From Clostridium guangxiense (GTDB lineage Bacteria; Bacillota; Clostridia; Clostridiales; Clostridiaceae): a DNA stretch of 64,000 bases. A model generated the notes under the pieces. The model saw only the letters and a program-made list of their open reading frames with translations. It made no database searches and was not told the origin of the DNA. Location: the NCBI RefSeq assembly GCF_021043395.1, contig NZ_JAJNKE010000011.1, forward strand, positions 1-64,000. The letters are read 5' to 3'. A program made the translations under genes and the position numbers. Position 1 is the stretch's first letter; every line of letters begins with the position of its first letter. Positions 8,072-17,636 of this stretch are shown here, piece after piece.

Positions 8072-9787
8072 TTTTTCATATACATGATGAAGTAATTTGT
8101 GAGCTAGTCCTTCACCTGGTTTTCCAAAGTAGCTTTCATACATTTTTACTATAGCAGGGTTTTTGTGTGATTTTCTCTTTGGAAGATTTTTATCTTGATT
8201 ATATAATACAGAAGCTCTTAAAGTTCTGTAATCTACTTCTGATCTAGTTTCAGCATTTATATGAGGTTGTCCTCCACCATTTACACATCCGCCAGGGCAA
8301 GCCATAACTTCTATAAAATGATATTGCTTTTCTTCCATTTTACCGGATTTTACAAATTCAAAGAAGTTAGCAGCACCGTTTATAACAGCAACATTGTAGT
8401 TGTTTCCTGCAATTTCAACAGTTGCTTCTTTTATTCCTTCTAGGCCCCTTACTTCAGTGTACTCTACATTTTCAAGCTCTGCATTTTCAGCGAAATCTTT
8501 TGCACTTCTAAGAGCTGCTTCCATAACTCCACCTGTTGCACCAAAGATTACACCGGCTCCAGAGTATTCACCCATTGCTGGATCATGCTCGCCGTCTTCA
8601 AGAGCTGCAAATTTAATTTTTGCATCTTTAATCATTTTAGCAAGCTCTCTTGTAGTTAATACTGCATCTATCTGTCTTAAGCCGTTAACTTCCATGTCAG
8701 GTAGGTCAGCTTCGTATTTTTTATCATTACAAGGCATTATTGTAACTGTGTATACATCTTCTGGATTAATTCCAGTTATAGATGGATAATAAGTCTTAGT
8801 TGCAGTACCAAATATCTGCTGTGGAGATTTTGCAGATGACAGGTTTTTAAGCAAATTTGGGTAGTAATTTTGAGCTAATCTTACCCATGCCGGGCAACAA
8901 GATGTAAACATTGGGAAAGGACCATTATTTTTTACTCTTTGAAGAAGTTCTGTTGCTTCCTCCATAATAGTCATATCAGCACCAAAGTTTATATCAAATA
9001 TTTTATCAAAGCCTAGAGTTCTTAAAGCAGTATAAAGTTTACCAGTTACGTCTTTTCCAAATCCCATGTTGAATAATTCTCCCATAGCAGTTCTAACAGC
9101 AGGGGCCATAGCTACTACTACATGCTTTTTAGGATCTTCTAATGCTGCCTTTACTTTTTCTATGTGAGATTTTTCCTTTAAGGCAGCAACAGGACATGCA
9201 ATAACACATTGTCCACATAGTAAACAAGTAGAATCATCAAAGGATACATCATTTTCAGTTCCAACTACTCTTTGACCATCTTTTTTTATAAATTTGATTG
9301 ATTCAGTTTGAGTGTATTTTTTACAAGCAGCAACACATCTTCCGCATAATACACATTTAGTTCTATCTAAAACGATAGCATTGCTTCTAGCTTCAACGTA
9401 TGGAGTCTTGTCCTGTGGTAAAAATGGTTTTGTAGCTCTAGCTTTTGTTTTTATAACCAATTTTAAGAATTCGCAGCTTTCTCTTCTTGGACAAGGACCA
9501 CATTTAAATTCATGTTTATCAAGAAGCATTGATACTCTCTTTTTTATTCTTTCATTTACTTCTTCGGTATTCGTATTTATAACCATACCATCTTTAACTT
9601 TTGCAATACAAGATGCTAAAATTTTCCCATTAACTTCTGCAAGGCACACTCCACATTTTCCAAAGTTGCCGCAATCTTTCAAGTAACATAAAGTAGGTAT
9701 ATCGACATTATTCTCTCTTGCTACTTCGAGTACAGTAGAACCTTCGTTAGCCTGTACTTCTTTACCGTTCAAAACTAATGTAATCAT
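8069..9787 (-). CDS. hydA: [FeFe]-hydrogenase, monomeric ferredoxin-type
   Basis: This 572-aa cytoplasmic enzyme evolves H2 with electrons from ferredoxin. The N-terminal 2Fe-2S ferredoxin domain has Cys 34, 45, 48 and 60. The next 4Fe-4S cluster is ligated by His92, Cys96, 99 and 105. A two-cluster ferredoxin domain has CVLCGRCVAAC (145-155) and CLLCGQCVIAC (188-198). The H-cluster ligands are Cys298 in TSCCPAW, Cys353 in MPCNDKK, and Cys497 and Cys501 in MACPGGC. The 572-aa length is typical of the M3-type clostridial enzyme. No electron-bifurcating partners are adjacent. GGAGGATAAAG precedes the ATG. The maturases HydEFG are not in the window. Confidence 0.97.
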   Translation of the reverse strand: MITLVLNGKEVQANEGSTVLEVARENNVDIPTLCYLKDCGNFGKCGVCLAEVNGKILASCIAKVKDGMVINTNTEEVNERIKKRVSMLLDKHEFKCGPCPRRESCEFLKLVIKTKARATKPFLPQDKTPYVEARSNAIVLDRTKCVLCGRCVAACKKYTQTESIKFIKKDGQRVVGTENDVSFDDSTCLLCGQCVIACPVAALKEKSHIEKVKAALEDPKKHVVVAMAPAVRTAMGELFNMGFGKDVTGKLYTALRTLGFDKIFDINFGADMTIMEEATELLQRVKNNGPFPMFTSCCPAWVRLAQNYYPNLLKNLSSAKSPQQIFGTATKTYYPSITGINPEDVYTVTIMPCNDKKYEADLPDMEVNGLRQIDAVLTTRELAKMIKDAKIKFAALEDGEHDPAMGEYSGAGVIFGATGGVMEAALRSAKDFAENAELENVEYTEVRGLEGIKEATVEIAGNNYNVAVINGAANFFEFVKSGKMEEKQYHFIEVMACPGGCVNGGGQPHINAETRSEVDYRTLRASVLYNQDKNLPKRKSHKNPAIVKMYESYFGKPGEGLAHKLLHHVYEK

Positions 9788-9990
9788 CTTTATCCTCCCA
9801 AACTTAAGTTTAAAAATCCAATTTAATTATAACATATCAAAATTATTGTTAAAATATTATCTAGCAAAATTAAAAAATATTTTTAAAACAAGTTTGGAAT
9901 TATTTCTTTAGCATGTTAAATGATGAATTTGCCTTAACAAATAATTGATTATATGACTTTTTTAGTTTGTTAAAATAATAGCAAGCAAGT
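9788..9990 (-). promoter_or_regulatory. hydA upstream region with candidate promoter
   Basis: On the minus strand TATAAT lies at 9831-9826 and TTAACA at 9852-9847, with a short 15-bp spacer. The untranslated leader is about 35 bases. The remainder of the gap to psd is AT-rich and shows no other gene. Confidence 0.4.
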
Positions 9991-10875
9991 TTATTTGCTT
10001 CCTATTTTTTCACCCATAAAAATTTTGGTTTCATAACCAAACTTTGTTTGTTCAATTATATCACTATCTATTTTTATGACATTTTTTTCTAAAAACAAAA
10101 CAACTGTAGAACCGCCAAATTTAAAGTAGCCTTTTTCGTCACCTTTTTTAAGTTCAGAATTTGGAGTATAAGTTTGAAGTATGCTCCCAACGCAAGTTGC
10201 ACCAACCTCAACATATAATACATCTTTAAAGTTTTCAGAATGAAATATACTCCACTCTCTTTTATTTTCACAGAAAACCTTAGGTATTGTTTTTAAGGCA
10301 ATTGGATTTACGGAGTAATATGAACCGTTTATTTTGTTACTTTTTTCGCAAACTCCATCGTCGATAAAGTGAAATCTGTGATAATCTGTCGGACAAAGTC
10401 TAAATACAAGACAAGTTCCATCAATATATTTTGAAGCTATAGCCTTATCCTTTATAAGTTCAAGTAGGCTGTAGTTTATGCCCTTAATTTGCATTATATT
10501 GTTTAAATCTATATGTTCATAGGCAAATAGTCTGCCATCAGCAGGTGAAATCAATATATTTTTTTCGTCAGAAAACGGTCTTGCATGAGATTTAAGCCTT
10601 CTTACGAAAAAATCATTGAAGGAATTAAATTCATCTTCAGTTTTTTCAGTTATAGACATATCGATATTAAGATCTTTTATAAAAGCTTTAATTTTAGGTT
10701 TACTTATTTTTTTATCGCAATACCATCCATACAACTTAGAAAAAGCTTTTTTCTTTATGAATATTTCAAGTAAACCCATTCCAAGTCTAGATGAGTAAGT
10801 CCAGTTTAGATATTTTTCCCCAGCTACTAGTTCTATTTCATATTTTTTTGATTTACGATTATAAAATTTTATCAT
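9991..10875 (-). CDS. psd: Phosphatidylserine decarboxylase proenzyme
   Basis: The 294-aa membrane-associated enzyme makes phosphatidylethanolamine from phosphatidylserine. The family carries an autocleavage site with Ser that becomes the pyruvoyl group. Here it is FGGSTVVLF near residue 258, the GST variant of LGST. SPADGR near 108 and [10 protein letters not shown] near 165 are the other conserved blocks. The length is normal for the Gram-positive type. TGGGGT lies 9 bases before the ATG. It is a single gene, oriented like hydA but separated by 200 bases of AT-rich DNA. Confidence 0.93.
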   Translation of the reverse strand: MIKFYNRKSKKYEIELVAGEKYLNWTYSSRLGMGLLEIFIKKKAFSKLYGWYCDKKISKPKIKAFIKDLNIDMSITEKTEDEFNSFNDFFVRRLKSHARPFSDEKNILISPADGRLFAYEHIDLNNIMQIKGINYSLLELIKDKAIASKYIDGTCLVFRLCPTDYHRFHFIDDGVCEKSNKINGSYYSVNPIALKTIPKVFCENKREWSIFHSENFKDVLYVEVGATCVGSILQTYTPNSELKKGDEKGYFKFGGSTVVLFLEKNVIKIDSDIIEQTKFGYETKIFMGEKIGSK

Positions 10876-11024
10876 TTTTAAACCCCATTTAATGTAATAA
10901 ATTTACTAAGAATCATTTTTATCTTAAATTATAATATTATGCATATTAGTATGTCAAAAATTTTGTTAAAATATATTGAGTTTTATTAAACCATGAGAGT
11001 ATAATATAAGTTAATGTGTTGTAC

Positions 11025-11034
11025 TGACTGGTCA
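11025..11034 (+). promoter_or_regulatory. TetR operator, TGACTGGTCA
   Basis: This 10-bp dyad is the reverse complement of the site at 11762-11771 before the YhgE gene. It lies 48 bp before the TetR gene, so autoregulation is inferred. Confidence 0.65.
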
Positions 11035-11081
11035 TTAAATTATTATTACTAAGTTTAGTAATAAAAATGTGGAGTGATTAT

Positions 11082-11648
11082 ATGAATAAAACTAAGAAAT
11101 CCATATTTGAATCTGCCTTAAGTATATTCTCTAAAAATGGATATAGTGAAGCAACGATGGATGATATAGCTGTTAATGCTGGAGTTGCAAAGGGAACTCT
11201 TTATTATCATTTTAAAAGTAAAGAAGAGATATTTAAATATGTAATTTCCGAAGGTATGAATCTTATAACGGAGGAAATGGAAGAAGCAACAAAAAATATA
11301 AACAATCCTATAGAAAAGATTGTTGCAGTTTGCAAGGTTCAGTTTGGGTTATTATATAGAAATAAGGATTTCTTTAAAGTTGTAATGAGTCAATTGTGGG
11401 GTCAAGAATCGAGGCAATTTGAATTAAGAGAAGTTGTAAGAGTTTATGTTGGAGAAATAGAAAGATTCTTAAAAGAAGCTATGGATGCTGGGGCTCTTAA
11501 AAAAGGTGAAACTGAATTTATGGCATATACGTTATTTGGAACAATATGCTCAGGAGCAGTTTATGAGCTTATAAATGATGGTGAGAAAAAAATTGATGAT
11601 TTAGTGGAAAACATAACGAGTTACATTTTAAAGGGAATAGAAATATAA
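11082..11648 (+). CDS. TetR/AcrR-family repressor
   Basis: The 188-aa protein has a TetR DNA-binding domain at residues 1-50 (ALSIFSKNGYSEATMDDIAVNAGVAKG, LYYHFKSKEEIF). The C-terminal ligand domain is all helical. The ATG at 11082 is preferred over one at 11067 because TGGAGTG lies 5 bases upstream of it. The same dyad, TGACYRGTCA, precedes this gene and the following YhgE-type gene, so it very probably controls both. The effector is unknown. Confidence 0.88.
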   Translation: MNKTKKSIFESALSIFSKNGYSEATMDDIAVNAGVAKGTLYYHFKSKEEIFKYVISEGMNLITEEMEEATKNINNPIEKIVAVCKVQFGLLYRNKDFFKVVMSQLWGQESRQFELREVVRVYVGEIERFLKEAMDAGALKKGETEFMAYTLFGTICSGAVYELINDGEKKIDDLVENITSYILKGIEI

Positions 11649-11663
11649 TAAAATTCATTATTT

Positions 11664-11693
11664 AGAATCGGTAAATATATCGATTCTTTTTTT
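11664..11693 (+). terminator. Rho-independent terminator after the TetR gene
   Basis: AGAATCG (11664-11670) pairs with CGATTCT (11681-11687), followed by TTTTTTTG. It separates the TetR gene from the YhgE gene, which then needs its own promoter. Confidence 0.85.
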
Positions 11694-11727
11694 GCGCTTT
11701 TTTAGTATACTTCAAATTAACAGACTA

Positions 11728-11771
11728 TTGACAATCTTTCCAAAAAGATGTATAACTAAACTGACCAGTCA
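11728..11771 (+). promoter_or_regulatory. Promoter and TetR operator for the YhgE-type gene
   Basis: TTGACA (11728-11733), 17 bp, TATAAC (11751-11756), then TGACCAGTCA at 11762-11771 over the start site, ideally placed for repression by the TetR protein at 11082. Confidence 0.8.
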
Positions 11772-11797
11772 GTTCACACAAAAATGGGGGTGGTTTA

Positions 11798-14700
11798 ATG
11801 AATTTCCTTAGGATTGCATGGCGGGATATTAAAAGTATCTTAAAAAACAGATTTATAAGGGTGTCTGTAATAGCCATTATAATTGTACCTTTGTTATATA
11901 GTTTACTTTATCTTGCAGCATTTTGGGATCCTTATAGTAAACTAAAGAGTGTCCCCGTTGCAGTTGTTAATCTGGATAAGGGTGCTACTAAAGATGGGAA
12001 AGATGTTAATTATGGTGATGATATTGTTAAAAAACTAAAAAATAATAATGAACTGGGCTGGAAATTTACTACTTATAAAGAGGCCGATTCGGGGACTAAA
12101 GGCGAGAAATACTATGCGGAGTATATTATTCCTGAAAATTTTTCAGAAAAAGTCATTAGTGCAAAGGATAAAAAACCAGAACAAGCAAAAATTTTGTATA
12201 GGGATAATGAAAAAAGAAACTTTATAATGTCTCAAGTTAATTCAAAAGCTGAACTTGCTTTAAAGGATGAAATTGCAAGGACAATAACTAGTGAGTACAC
12301 TAAAGTTACATTTGACAATTTATACGACGTTAAAGATGGATTTAAAGCAGCGACTTCTGGAAGCAAAAAATTAAGAGATGGACTTTCAAGCGCTAAAACT
12401 GGAAGTGAACAGCTTAAGAATGGCATAGGTCAAGTTAAAGACAAAATGCCACAGATTCAAAGTGGAACTAAACAGCTTTATGATGGAGCAAATCAGCTTG
12501 TAGATGGAATTAACACAAATGCTGTTGACAAGAATGGTAAACCACTTGGTCTCCAAAATGGAGCTCAGCAATTACACAATGGACTTTATGAAGCTGCTTA
12601 TGGAGTAACTTCGGCACAGGGGCAAATATCACAAGCTGTAGCAGTTTTAAATGGACAAAAAGGTATTGCAGCTTTAATCAACATCAACAATGCAAGAGCC
12701 CTTAGAAGTATTATGGGCAATGCAAGTTCACTTTCACAAGTGGATTTAAGCGGCTTAAATAATGTTTTGCCATTTATGAACTCAAAAAATTTATCTACAA
12801 TTAATAAAACAGTAGCAGACTTCAATTCTATTAACTTAAATTCAATACTAGCAATTCCAAAACTTGCAGAATTAACGACACCAGAAAATATAAATAATAT
12901 AAATAATTTACTTAATGATACAAGTACTTTAAGTCAAGTGGATATGAATAAACTTTACCCAATAATGAAGCTTATGGAGAATACAAAGCAGTTAAATGAT
13001 TTATTAAATCAGGCACAAGCACTTGGTAAAATGGATACAAGTTCATTAAATTCAATAAAAACTTTATTGAATACAAAAAATGCACAGGTTTTGAGTCTTA
13101 TGCTGCGAGGTGCCAGCAGTAGTTTGGGAGGACAAAATGGAAAAAATACAATTGCTTTTATAAATCAGCAGAGTAGTTCTTCGGAGAATTTTGTAAGATC
13201 AGCAGCTGCTTTAAGTGAAGCTTATAATAAGTTAAACAGTTTGCAGTTAAGTGATGAGCAAAAAATTCAAGCTCAAAAAGAGCTTTTGGATAATTATAAT
13301 AAACTTGTAACAGATACAGCGGCTTCAATGAGTGCTTCAAAAGGTACTATGACTAATATGGCAAATTCGCTTCAAAGTATGAATACCTTAATAGATAGCA
13401 ATAGTGAAGTTATAAATGGAGCAGAAAATGCCCTGCAGTCATCAAATATAAATTCAGTTAACAGTATGATAGGAGCCTTAGAACAGACACAGGAGAGCAT
13501 TAATTCACCTGAAACAACGCAAACTATACAAACAGTACAAAGTGCTATGTCACCTTCAAATATACAATATATTCAGCAGCTTGTAGGTCAATTTAATACC
13601 ATGAAGACAGATCTTGACAAGAATAAAGATAATCTTGCAGCGGTTAAAGGTCTTTTGGCAGCAGTTCAGTCTAATGGTGGAGCTAAGGATGCTATTGCCA
13701 AAATAGCTGTATTACAAGATGACATGCAGCAAGCACAGCCAATAATAAGTACATTTAATACTATGATGAATGACCCAAAGATTAAAGCTCAGCTTGCAAA
13801 TGCACCACAGCTTTTGACGCAAGTTACTAAGGTTCAAAAACAACTTAAAGATAACCAGAAATTACTTGATGTTGCACAGGATGAACTGAATGATGGAAAT
13901 ATTCAAATGGCAAACAATCTTATAGCACAAATTCCTACTATGACAGGGAAGTTCAACGAGCTTGCTTCAGGAATGAATCAGTTAAGCTCTGGCTCAAGTG
14001 ATTTACTTGCTGGTGTAAAAACTTTATCAAATGGATCAACTAAACTTAGAGATGGTATAGGTACGTTAAACAGCGGAATTCCTGCTCTTACTGATGGAGC
14101 TAATAAGCTATACAGCGGTTCAAGTGATCTTAATAATGGAATTGGAAAACTATATGATGGTTCAGATGAATTAGCTTCAAAATTACAGGATGGTTCAGAT
14201 AAAATAAATAAAAACCTTGTAAACACAAGCAGCGATATGGCTAAGTTTGTATCAGAACCGCTTGCAATGAAGGATGACCCAATTGGGGCAGTTAAAAACT
14301 ATGGAACTGGTTTTACACCTTACTTTATACCTCTTTCCTTATGGGTAGGAGCTATAATGATGTTCTTTGTAATTACAGATAAGGTTGATGATGATATAAA
14401 TGCGAGCCCAGCTTCTGTTGTTGCAGGTAAATTCATATCCTATGGTTATATAGGTATAATACAGGCAATTTTAGCAAGCGCAGTAGTGCTGACACTGGGA
14501 CTTAAACCAAAGAGTTTAATTCTCTATTTCTTATTTAATATATTTATGGCCTATGTGTTTATAGCGATAATTCAATGCTTGGTATTTTTACTTGGAATGG
14601 CGGGTAGACTTCTTTCTATAGCAATTTTAATATTGCAGCTTACTTCCTGTGCAGGTACTTTCCCGCTGGAAGTTGTGCCAAAATTCTTTAAGGTTATAAA

Positions 14701-14902
14701 CCCATTTATGCCATTTACCTATTGTGTATCGGCAATTAGAGAAATTATTGCAGGAGTAAATTATGCAACATTGTCTAAGGATATAGCAATACTTGCTGGA
14801 ACTATGTTTGTATTCCTTGGTATATCAATGGCACTTAAAGGCCATGCAGATAAGGTTAAGGAAATAATACTAGAAAAGAAAGACGAAAGTTTAACAATGT
14901 AA
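11798..14902 (+). CDS. YhgE/Pip-family membrane protein (ABC-2-type permease fold)
   Basis: The 1034-aa protein has one N-terminal membrane segment (about 20-45) and a long extracytoplasmic region. At least five membrane segments follow from about 840, ending with GTMFVFLGISMALKG. The N-terminal part (VPLLYSLLYLAAFWDPY, VPVAVVNLDKGA) and the heptad-like stretches LxxGxxxLxxGxxxLxxG near 190-240 and 720-790 are typical of the YhgE/phage infection protein family. The central 300-700 region is rich in Asn, Gln and Ser and looks like an extended coiled or repeat region. It probably acts in export, perhaps of a toxic compound or a secreted product. It is under the TetR operator upstream. Family function is not settled. 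Confidence 0.85.
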   Translation: MNFLRIAWRDIKSILKNRFIRVSVIAIIIVPLLYSLLYLAAFWDPYSKLKSVPVAVVNLDKGATKDGKDVNYGDDIVKKLKNNNELGWKFTTYKEADSGTKGEKYYAEYIIPENFSEKVISAKDKKPEQAKILYRDNEKRNFIMSQVNSKAELALKDEIARTITSEYTKVTFDNLYDVKDGFKAATSGSKKLRDGLSSAKTGSEQLKNGIGQVKDKMPQIQSGTKQLYDGANQLVDGINTNAVDKNGKPLGLQNGAQQLHNGLYEAAYGVTSAQGQISQAVAVLNGQKGIAALININNARALRSIMGNASSLSQVDLSGLNNVLPFMNSKNLSTINKTVADFNSINLNSILAIPKLAELTTPENINNINNLLNDTSTLSQVDMNKLYPIMKLMENTKQLNDLLNQAQALGKMDTSSLNSIKTLLNTKNAQVLSLMLRGASSSLGGQNGKNTIAFINQQSSSSENFVRSAAALSEAYNKLNSLQLSDEQKIQAQKELLDNYNKLVTDTAASMSASKGTMTNMANSLQSMNTLIDSNSEVINGAENALQSSNINSVNSMIGALEQTQESINSPETTQTIQTVQSAMSPSNIQYIQQLVGQFNTMKTDLDKNKDNLAAVKGLLAAVQSNGGAKDAIAKIAVLQDDMQQAQPIISTFNTMMNDPKIKAQLANAPQLLTQVTKVQKQLKDNQKLLDVAQDELNDGNIQMANNLIAQIPTMTGKFNELASGMNQLSSGSSDLLAGVKTLSNGSTKLRDGIGTLNSGIPALTDGANKLYSGSSDLNNGIGKLYDGSDELASKLQDGSDKINKNLVNTSSDMAKFVSEPLAMKDDPIGAVKNYGTGFTPYFIPLSLWVGAIMMFFVITDKVDDDINASPASVVAGKFISYGYIGIIQAILASAVVLTLGLKPKSLILYFLFNIFMAYVFIAIIQCLVFLLGMAGRLLSIAILILQLTSCAGTFPLEVVPKFFKVINPFMPFTYCVSAIREIIAGVNYATLSKDIAILAGTMFVFLGISMALKGHADKVKEIILEKKDESLTM

Positions 14903-14907
14903 AAAAA

Positions 14908-14948
14908 TACGAAGGAACAGTACTATTTTATAATTTCTTTGTTCGTAT
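14908..14948. terminator. Possible convergent terminator
   Basis: ATACGAA (14908-14914) and TTCGTAT (14942-14948) can pair across the gap between the YhgE gene and the converging kinase gene, overlapping the 3' end of the latter. There is only a modest T-tract. Confidence 0.45.
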
Positions 14949-16526
14949 AATTGATATTAAGAGCCAAAAACCAAGAATTGCTGCTATGGCATAGCCAGTT
15001 ATTCCTATTATTGATATTCCATACATTTTAGGACCAATGTTTGAATGCAATATTAAAGAAGAACTTATTATCATTGAGGAGATTATAAGTGAGAGAACAA
15101 TTCTGTTTACCATCTTGTTTATTTCATTTATAGGTTCCTCAATGTTTTTTATGTTAAATTGAATTTTCGCTCTTCCTCTCATAAGCCCGTTGCTTAGCTC
15201 TATTAATTTAGAAGGGAGCTTTGAAGAATTCTTTAAAAATAAATATGAATTTAAAAGTGCTTCATTAATATTAAAATTTTTAAGTATAGAGTCGTTATTT
15301 TGAGATTTAACAAAAGGAATTGCCACGTCCAATACAGAAATATCAGGGGAAATTTTTGCAATTACGCCTTCTAGTATAACGCATCCTCTTACAAGTACTA
15401 TTAGATCTTTAGGAAGACTTATGTTATTTCGCTTTGCACAATCAAATACTTCCTGAAGAAATTGTGATATTTTTATGTTTTCTAGTGAAGCAGAAAGATA
15501 GCTAGAAAATATGTAATCTATGTCTTCATAAAGCTCATTTCTATCTACATAACCATGACGTATTCCAACCGCCATAATGACGGAAATTATCTTATCTATA
15601 TCATAATAAGCCACAGATAGAATCATATCATTTAAAGCATTTTTTAAGCCTTTTGATAGATTTCCCATGAGACCAAAGTCTATAAAGCATATTTGTTTAT
15701 CCCTAATCAATATATTTCCGGGATGAGGGTCGCCATGGAAAAATCCATCTTGAAAAACCTGTTTAAAATATGAAAGGGCAAGTTTTTTTCCAAGATCATT
15801 TAAATCGTAATTTTCAGCAGTTAGTTTTTTTATATCATCTATTTTGAAACCATCTATTTTTTCCATAGTTAAAACATGTTTCGTACTTAATTCATGGAAT
15901 ATATATGGACATGTTACAAAGGATACATCCTTATTAAGCTCTTTAAAATGCTCTATGTTTTTAGCTTCAATATTAAAGTCTAATTCCATCTTTGTAGACA
16001 TTGATATTTCGTCCAAAGCCTCTACAGGGTTTATTATAAAGTCTGTAAATTTAGCCTTTGTAAGGTTAGCTAATTTATACAATATCGATAAATCTAACTT
16101 CATCTTTTCCTCTATGTTTGGACGCTGAATTTTAACTATGACTTTTTTCCCATCCTTTAAAGTGGCCTCATGAACTTGAGCAATGGAGGCGCATGCAAGA
16201 GGTTTTTTGTTGAATTTTAAAAAGGTTTCTTCAATAGTTTTATGAAATTCGCTGTTAAAGATAGTTTCTATAGTATCATAGTTTTCCTCTGGAACTTTGT
16301 CTTGAAGCTTAGACAATTCTTTTATGTAAGAATCTGGGATGATGTCAGGACGTGTGCTTAGAATTTGACCTATCTTTATGAAGGTAGGACCTAACTCTTC
16401 AAAGGCTCTCCTTAAATTCTGCGGGAACTTTTTTTCTCTATTTTTTTTAGAGTCTACAAGATAGCCAAATCCGTAAAAGGCAAGAACCTTTACTATTTCT
16501 CTAAATCTTTGTACAGACTTTTTCAT
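14928..16526 (-). CDS. ABC1/AarF/UbiB-family atypical kinase
   Basis: The 532-aa protein has the UbiB family blocks: KLGPTFIKIGQ-like ELGPTFIKIGQILSTRPD (about 44-63, the KxGQ motif), PLACASIAQVHEATLKDGKKV (about 106-126, an Ala-rich nucleotide loop), HGDPHPGNIL near 274 and CFIDFGLMG near 290. Two membrane segments lie at the very C-terminus. Bacterial members support isoprenoid lipid or quinone metabolism. Clostridia of this type lack quinones, so the role is uncertain. It is a single gene, convergent with the YhgE gene. Confidence 0.9.
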   Translation of the reverse strand: MKKSVQRFREIVKVLAFYGFGYLVDSKKNREKKFPQNLRRAFEELGPTFIKIGQILSTRPDIIPDSYIKELSKLQDKVPEENYDTIETIFNSEFHKTIEETFLKFNKKPLACASIAQVHEATLKDGKKVIVKIQRPNIEEKMKLDLSILYKLANLTKAKFTDFIINPVEALDEISMSTKMELDFNIEAKNIEHFKELNKDVSFVTCPYIFHELSTKHVLTMEKIDGFKIDDIKKLTAENYDLNDLGKKLALSYFKQVFQDGFFHGDPHPGNILIRDKQICFIDFGLMGNLSKGLKNALNDMILSVAYYDIDKIISVIMAVGIRHGYVDRNELYEDIDYIFSSYLSASLENIKISQFLQEVFDCAKRNNISLPKDLIVLVRGCVILEGVIAKISPDISVLDVAIPFVKSQNNDSILKNFNINEALLNSYLFLKNSSKLPSKLIELSNGLMRGRAKIQFNIKNIEEPINEINKMVNRIVLSLIISSMIISSSLILHSNIGPKMYGISIIGITGYAIAAILGFWLLISIIRTKKL

Positions 16527-16681
16527 AATGGTGACCTCACTTTTAACTGGAGTTTAAAAATAATATTTATATAGTGAAACGAAGGAAAATCATCCACCAC
16601 TATACTCGCTAATCTGTGCTCTATGTAAATGCTGGCAAAAATATTTCCACTAATTTAAAATTTATAAGTAGTTTCACTTTA

Positions 16682-16712
16682 TAAAAGCCCTAACAAAAAG
16701 TCGGGGCTTTTA
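16682..16712 (-). terminator. Terminator after the phasin-like gene
   Basis: AAAAGCCC and GGGGCTTTT form the stem, followed on the minus strand by a T-rich tract. It separates the gene from the kinase gene. Between 16527 and 16680 there is only a partial intergenic repeat (GAAGGAAAATCATCC near 16582). Confidence 0.8.
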
Positions 16713-16736
16713 CATTTATTATAGTAAATTTATCGG

Positions 16737-17054
16737 TTACTGATTTAGTTTTTCTTCTAATTTGCTTATTCTTTCTTTTAATTCAGATAAATCCTCTTTA
16801 GTAGCAAAATTAATTTCCTTTAAAGCAGCTGTTAAATCTTCTTTAGTCAAAGGTTTAACTTTGCTTACTTTGTCGCTTACTGCACTGCTTTTTTCTTTTA
16901 AATTCTTTTTAAGCTCTTGTGACAATTCTTTTCCCTCATCAATAGTTAATTTACCCTTCTCAACAAGATCATCAACTACCTTTGAAGCCTTTTCATAAGT
17001 ATATGCAGCAGAGCCCAATCCTGCAAGAACAACTTTTTTTAGTTCGTCTACCAT
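16737..17054 (-). CDS. Phasin-like small coiled-coil protein
   Basis: A 105-aa protein starts MVDELKKVVLAGLGSAAYTY. A short amphipathic helix is followed by long Lys/Glu helices and ends in a heptad coiled coil (LSELKERISKLEEKLNQ). This architecture is shared by phasin-superfamily proteins. Phasins coat polyhydroxyalkanoate granules, but here no PHA synthase is nearby and the role is unclear. The start is placed at the second Met because AGGGG lies 9 bases before it and directly abuts an earlier ATG at 17063. Confidence 0.6.
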   Translation of the reverse strand: MVDELKKVVLAGLGSAAYTYEKASKVVDDLVEKGKLTIDEGKELSQELKKNLKEKSSAVSDKVSKVKPLTKEDLTAALKEINFATKEDLSELKERISKLEEKLNQ

Positions 17055-17334
17055 CAAATTCATCCCCTTTATATATATTCCATACTTATAACCTAATAAT
17101 ATCAGAATGAGCTACCTTTGTAAATTAAAATGGGCATTATTTGATAGAATTATCAAAATATTAATAATTGGCTGTGTTTTAAAAGAATGTTCGTATAATA
17201 ATTTTATATTTGCCATAAGCATAAAAAGTTATGCAATCTGGTATAATATTGTAGGTTTATTTCTAATAATATATATTGACATATTTGGCGTTTAGTAATA
17301 AAATATTAACTTGTGATAGTAAAATAAAATGTAT

Positions 17335-17411
17335 GCGCTCGTAGCTCAGTAGGATAGAGCAGCGGTTTCCTAAACCGCGTGCCGGAGGTTCGAATCCCCT
17401 CGGGCGCACCA
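17335..17411 (+). tRNA. tRNA-Arg (anticodon CCT), CCA encoded
   Basis: Acceptor GCGCTCG (17335-17341) pairs with CGGGCGC (17401-17407), with discriminator A and CCA at 17409-17411. The anticodon loop is TTCCTAA in the stem GCGGT/ACCGC and the T arm contains GGTTCGAATCC. A terminator hairpin follows at about 17421-17451. Its 3' part is duplicated at 21549, marking it as an integration site. Confidence 0.96.
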
Positions 17412-17451
17412 TATATAAACCTTGTGATATGAATGTATTGCAAGGTTTTTT
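17367..17451 (+). repeat. att-like direct repeat, left copy (3' end of tRNA-Arg plus terminator)
   Basis: This 85-bp segment from the anticodon loop to the end of the terminator recurs at 21549-21633 with the same length and about five mismatches. The left copy completes a functional tRNA. This is the footprint left by integration of an element into a tRNA 3' end. Confidence 0.8.
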
Positions 17452-17636
17452 GTTTTTTTGAGAAATGAGGGTGAAATGTTGAATTGGGTTTTATTTGGGA
17501 TTTATTAATATAGAAAATCACTTCAAATTAAGGTGAAATACAACATAAAATGGACCCTATATAGTAGACACTAAAAAAAGACTCTATCTATATAGAGTCT
17601 TTTTTTGTACAATGAGTCTATGAGGTGATTTTACTA

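Noticed and set aside
8400-9686. Plus-strand frames opposite hydA
   Set aside because: Shadows of the hydA codons, without ribosome sites.
17107-17295. 62-codon frame before the tRNA
   Set aside because: No ribosome site, odd Cys/Ile-rich composition and no recognisable family.
17306-17521. 71-codon frame on the minus strand
   Set aside because: It is the antisense translation of tRNA-Arg and its terminator, a known artefact.
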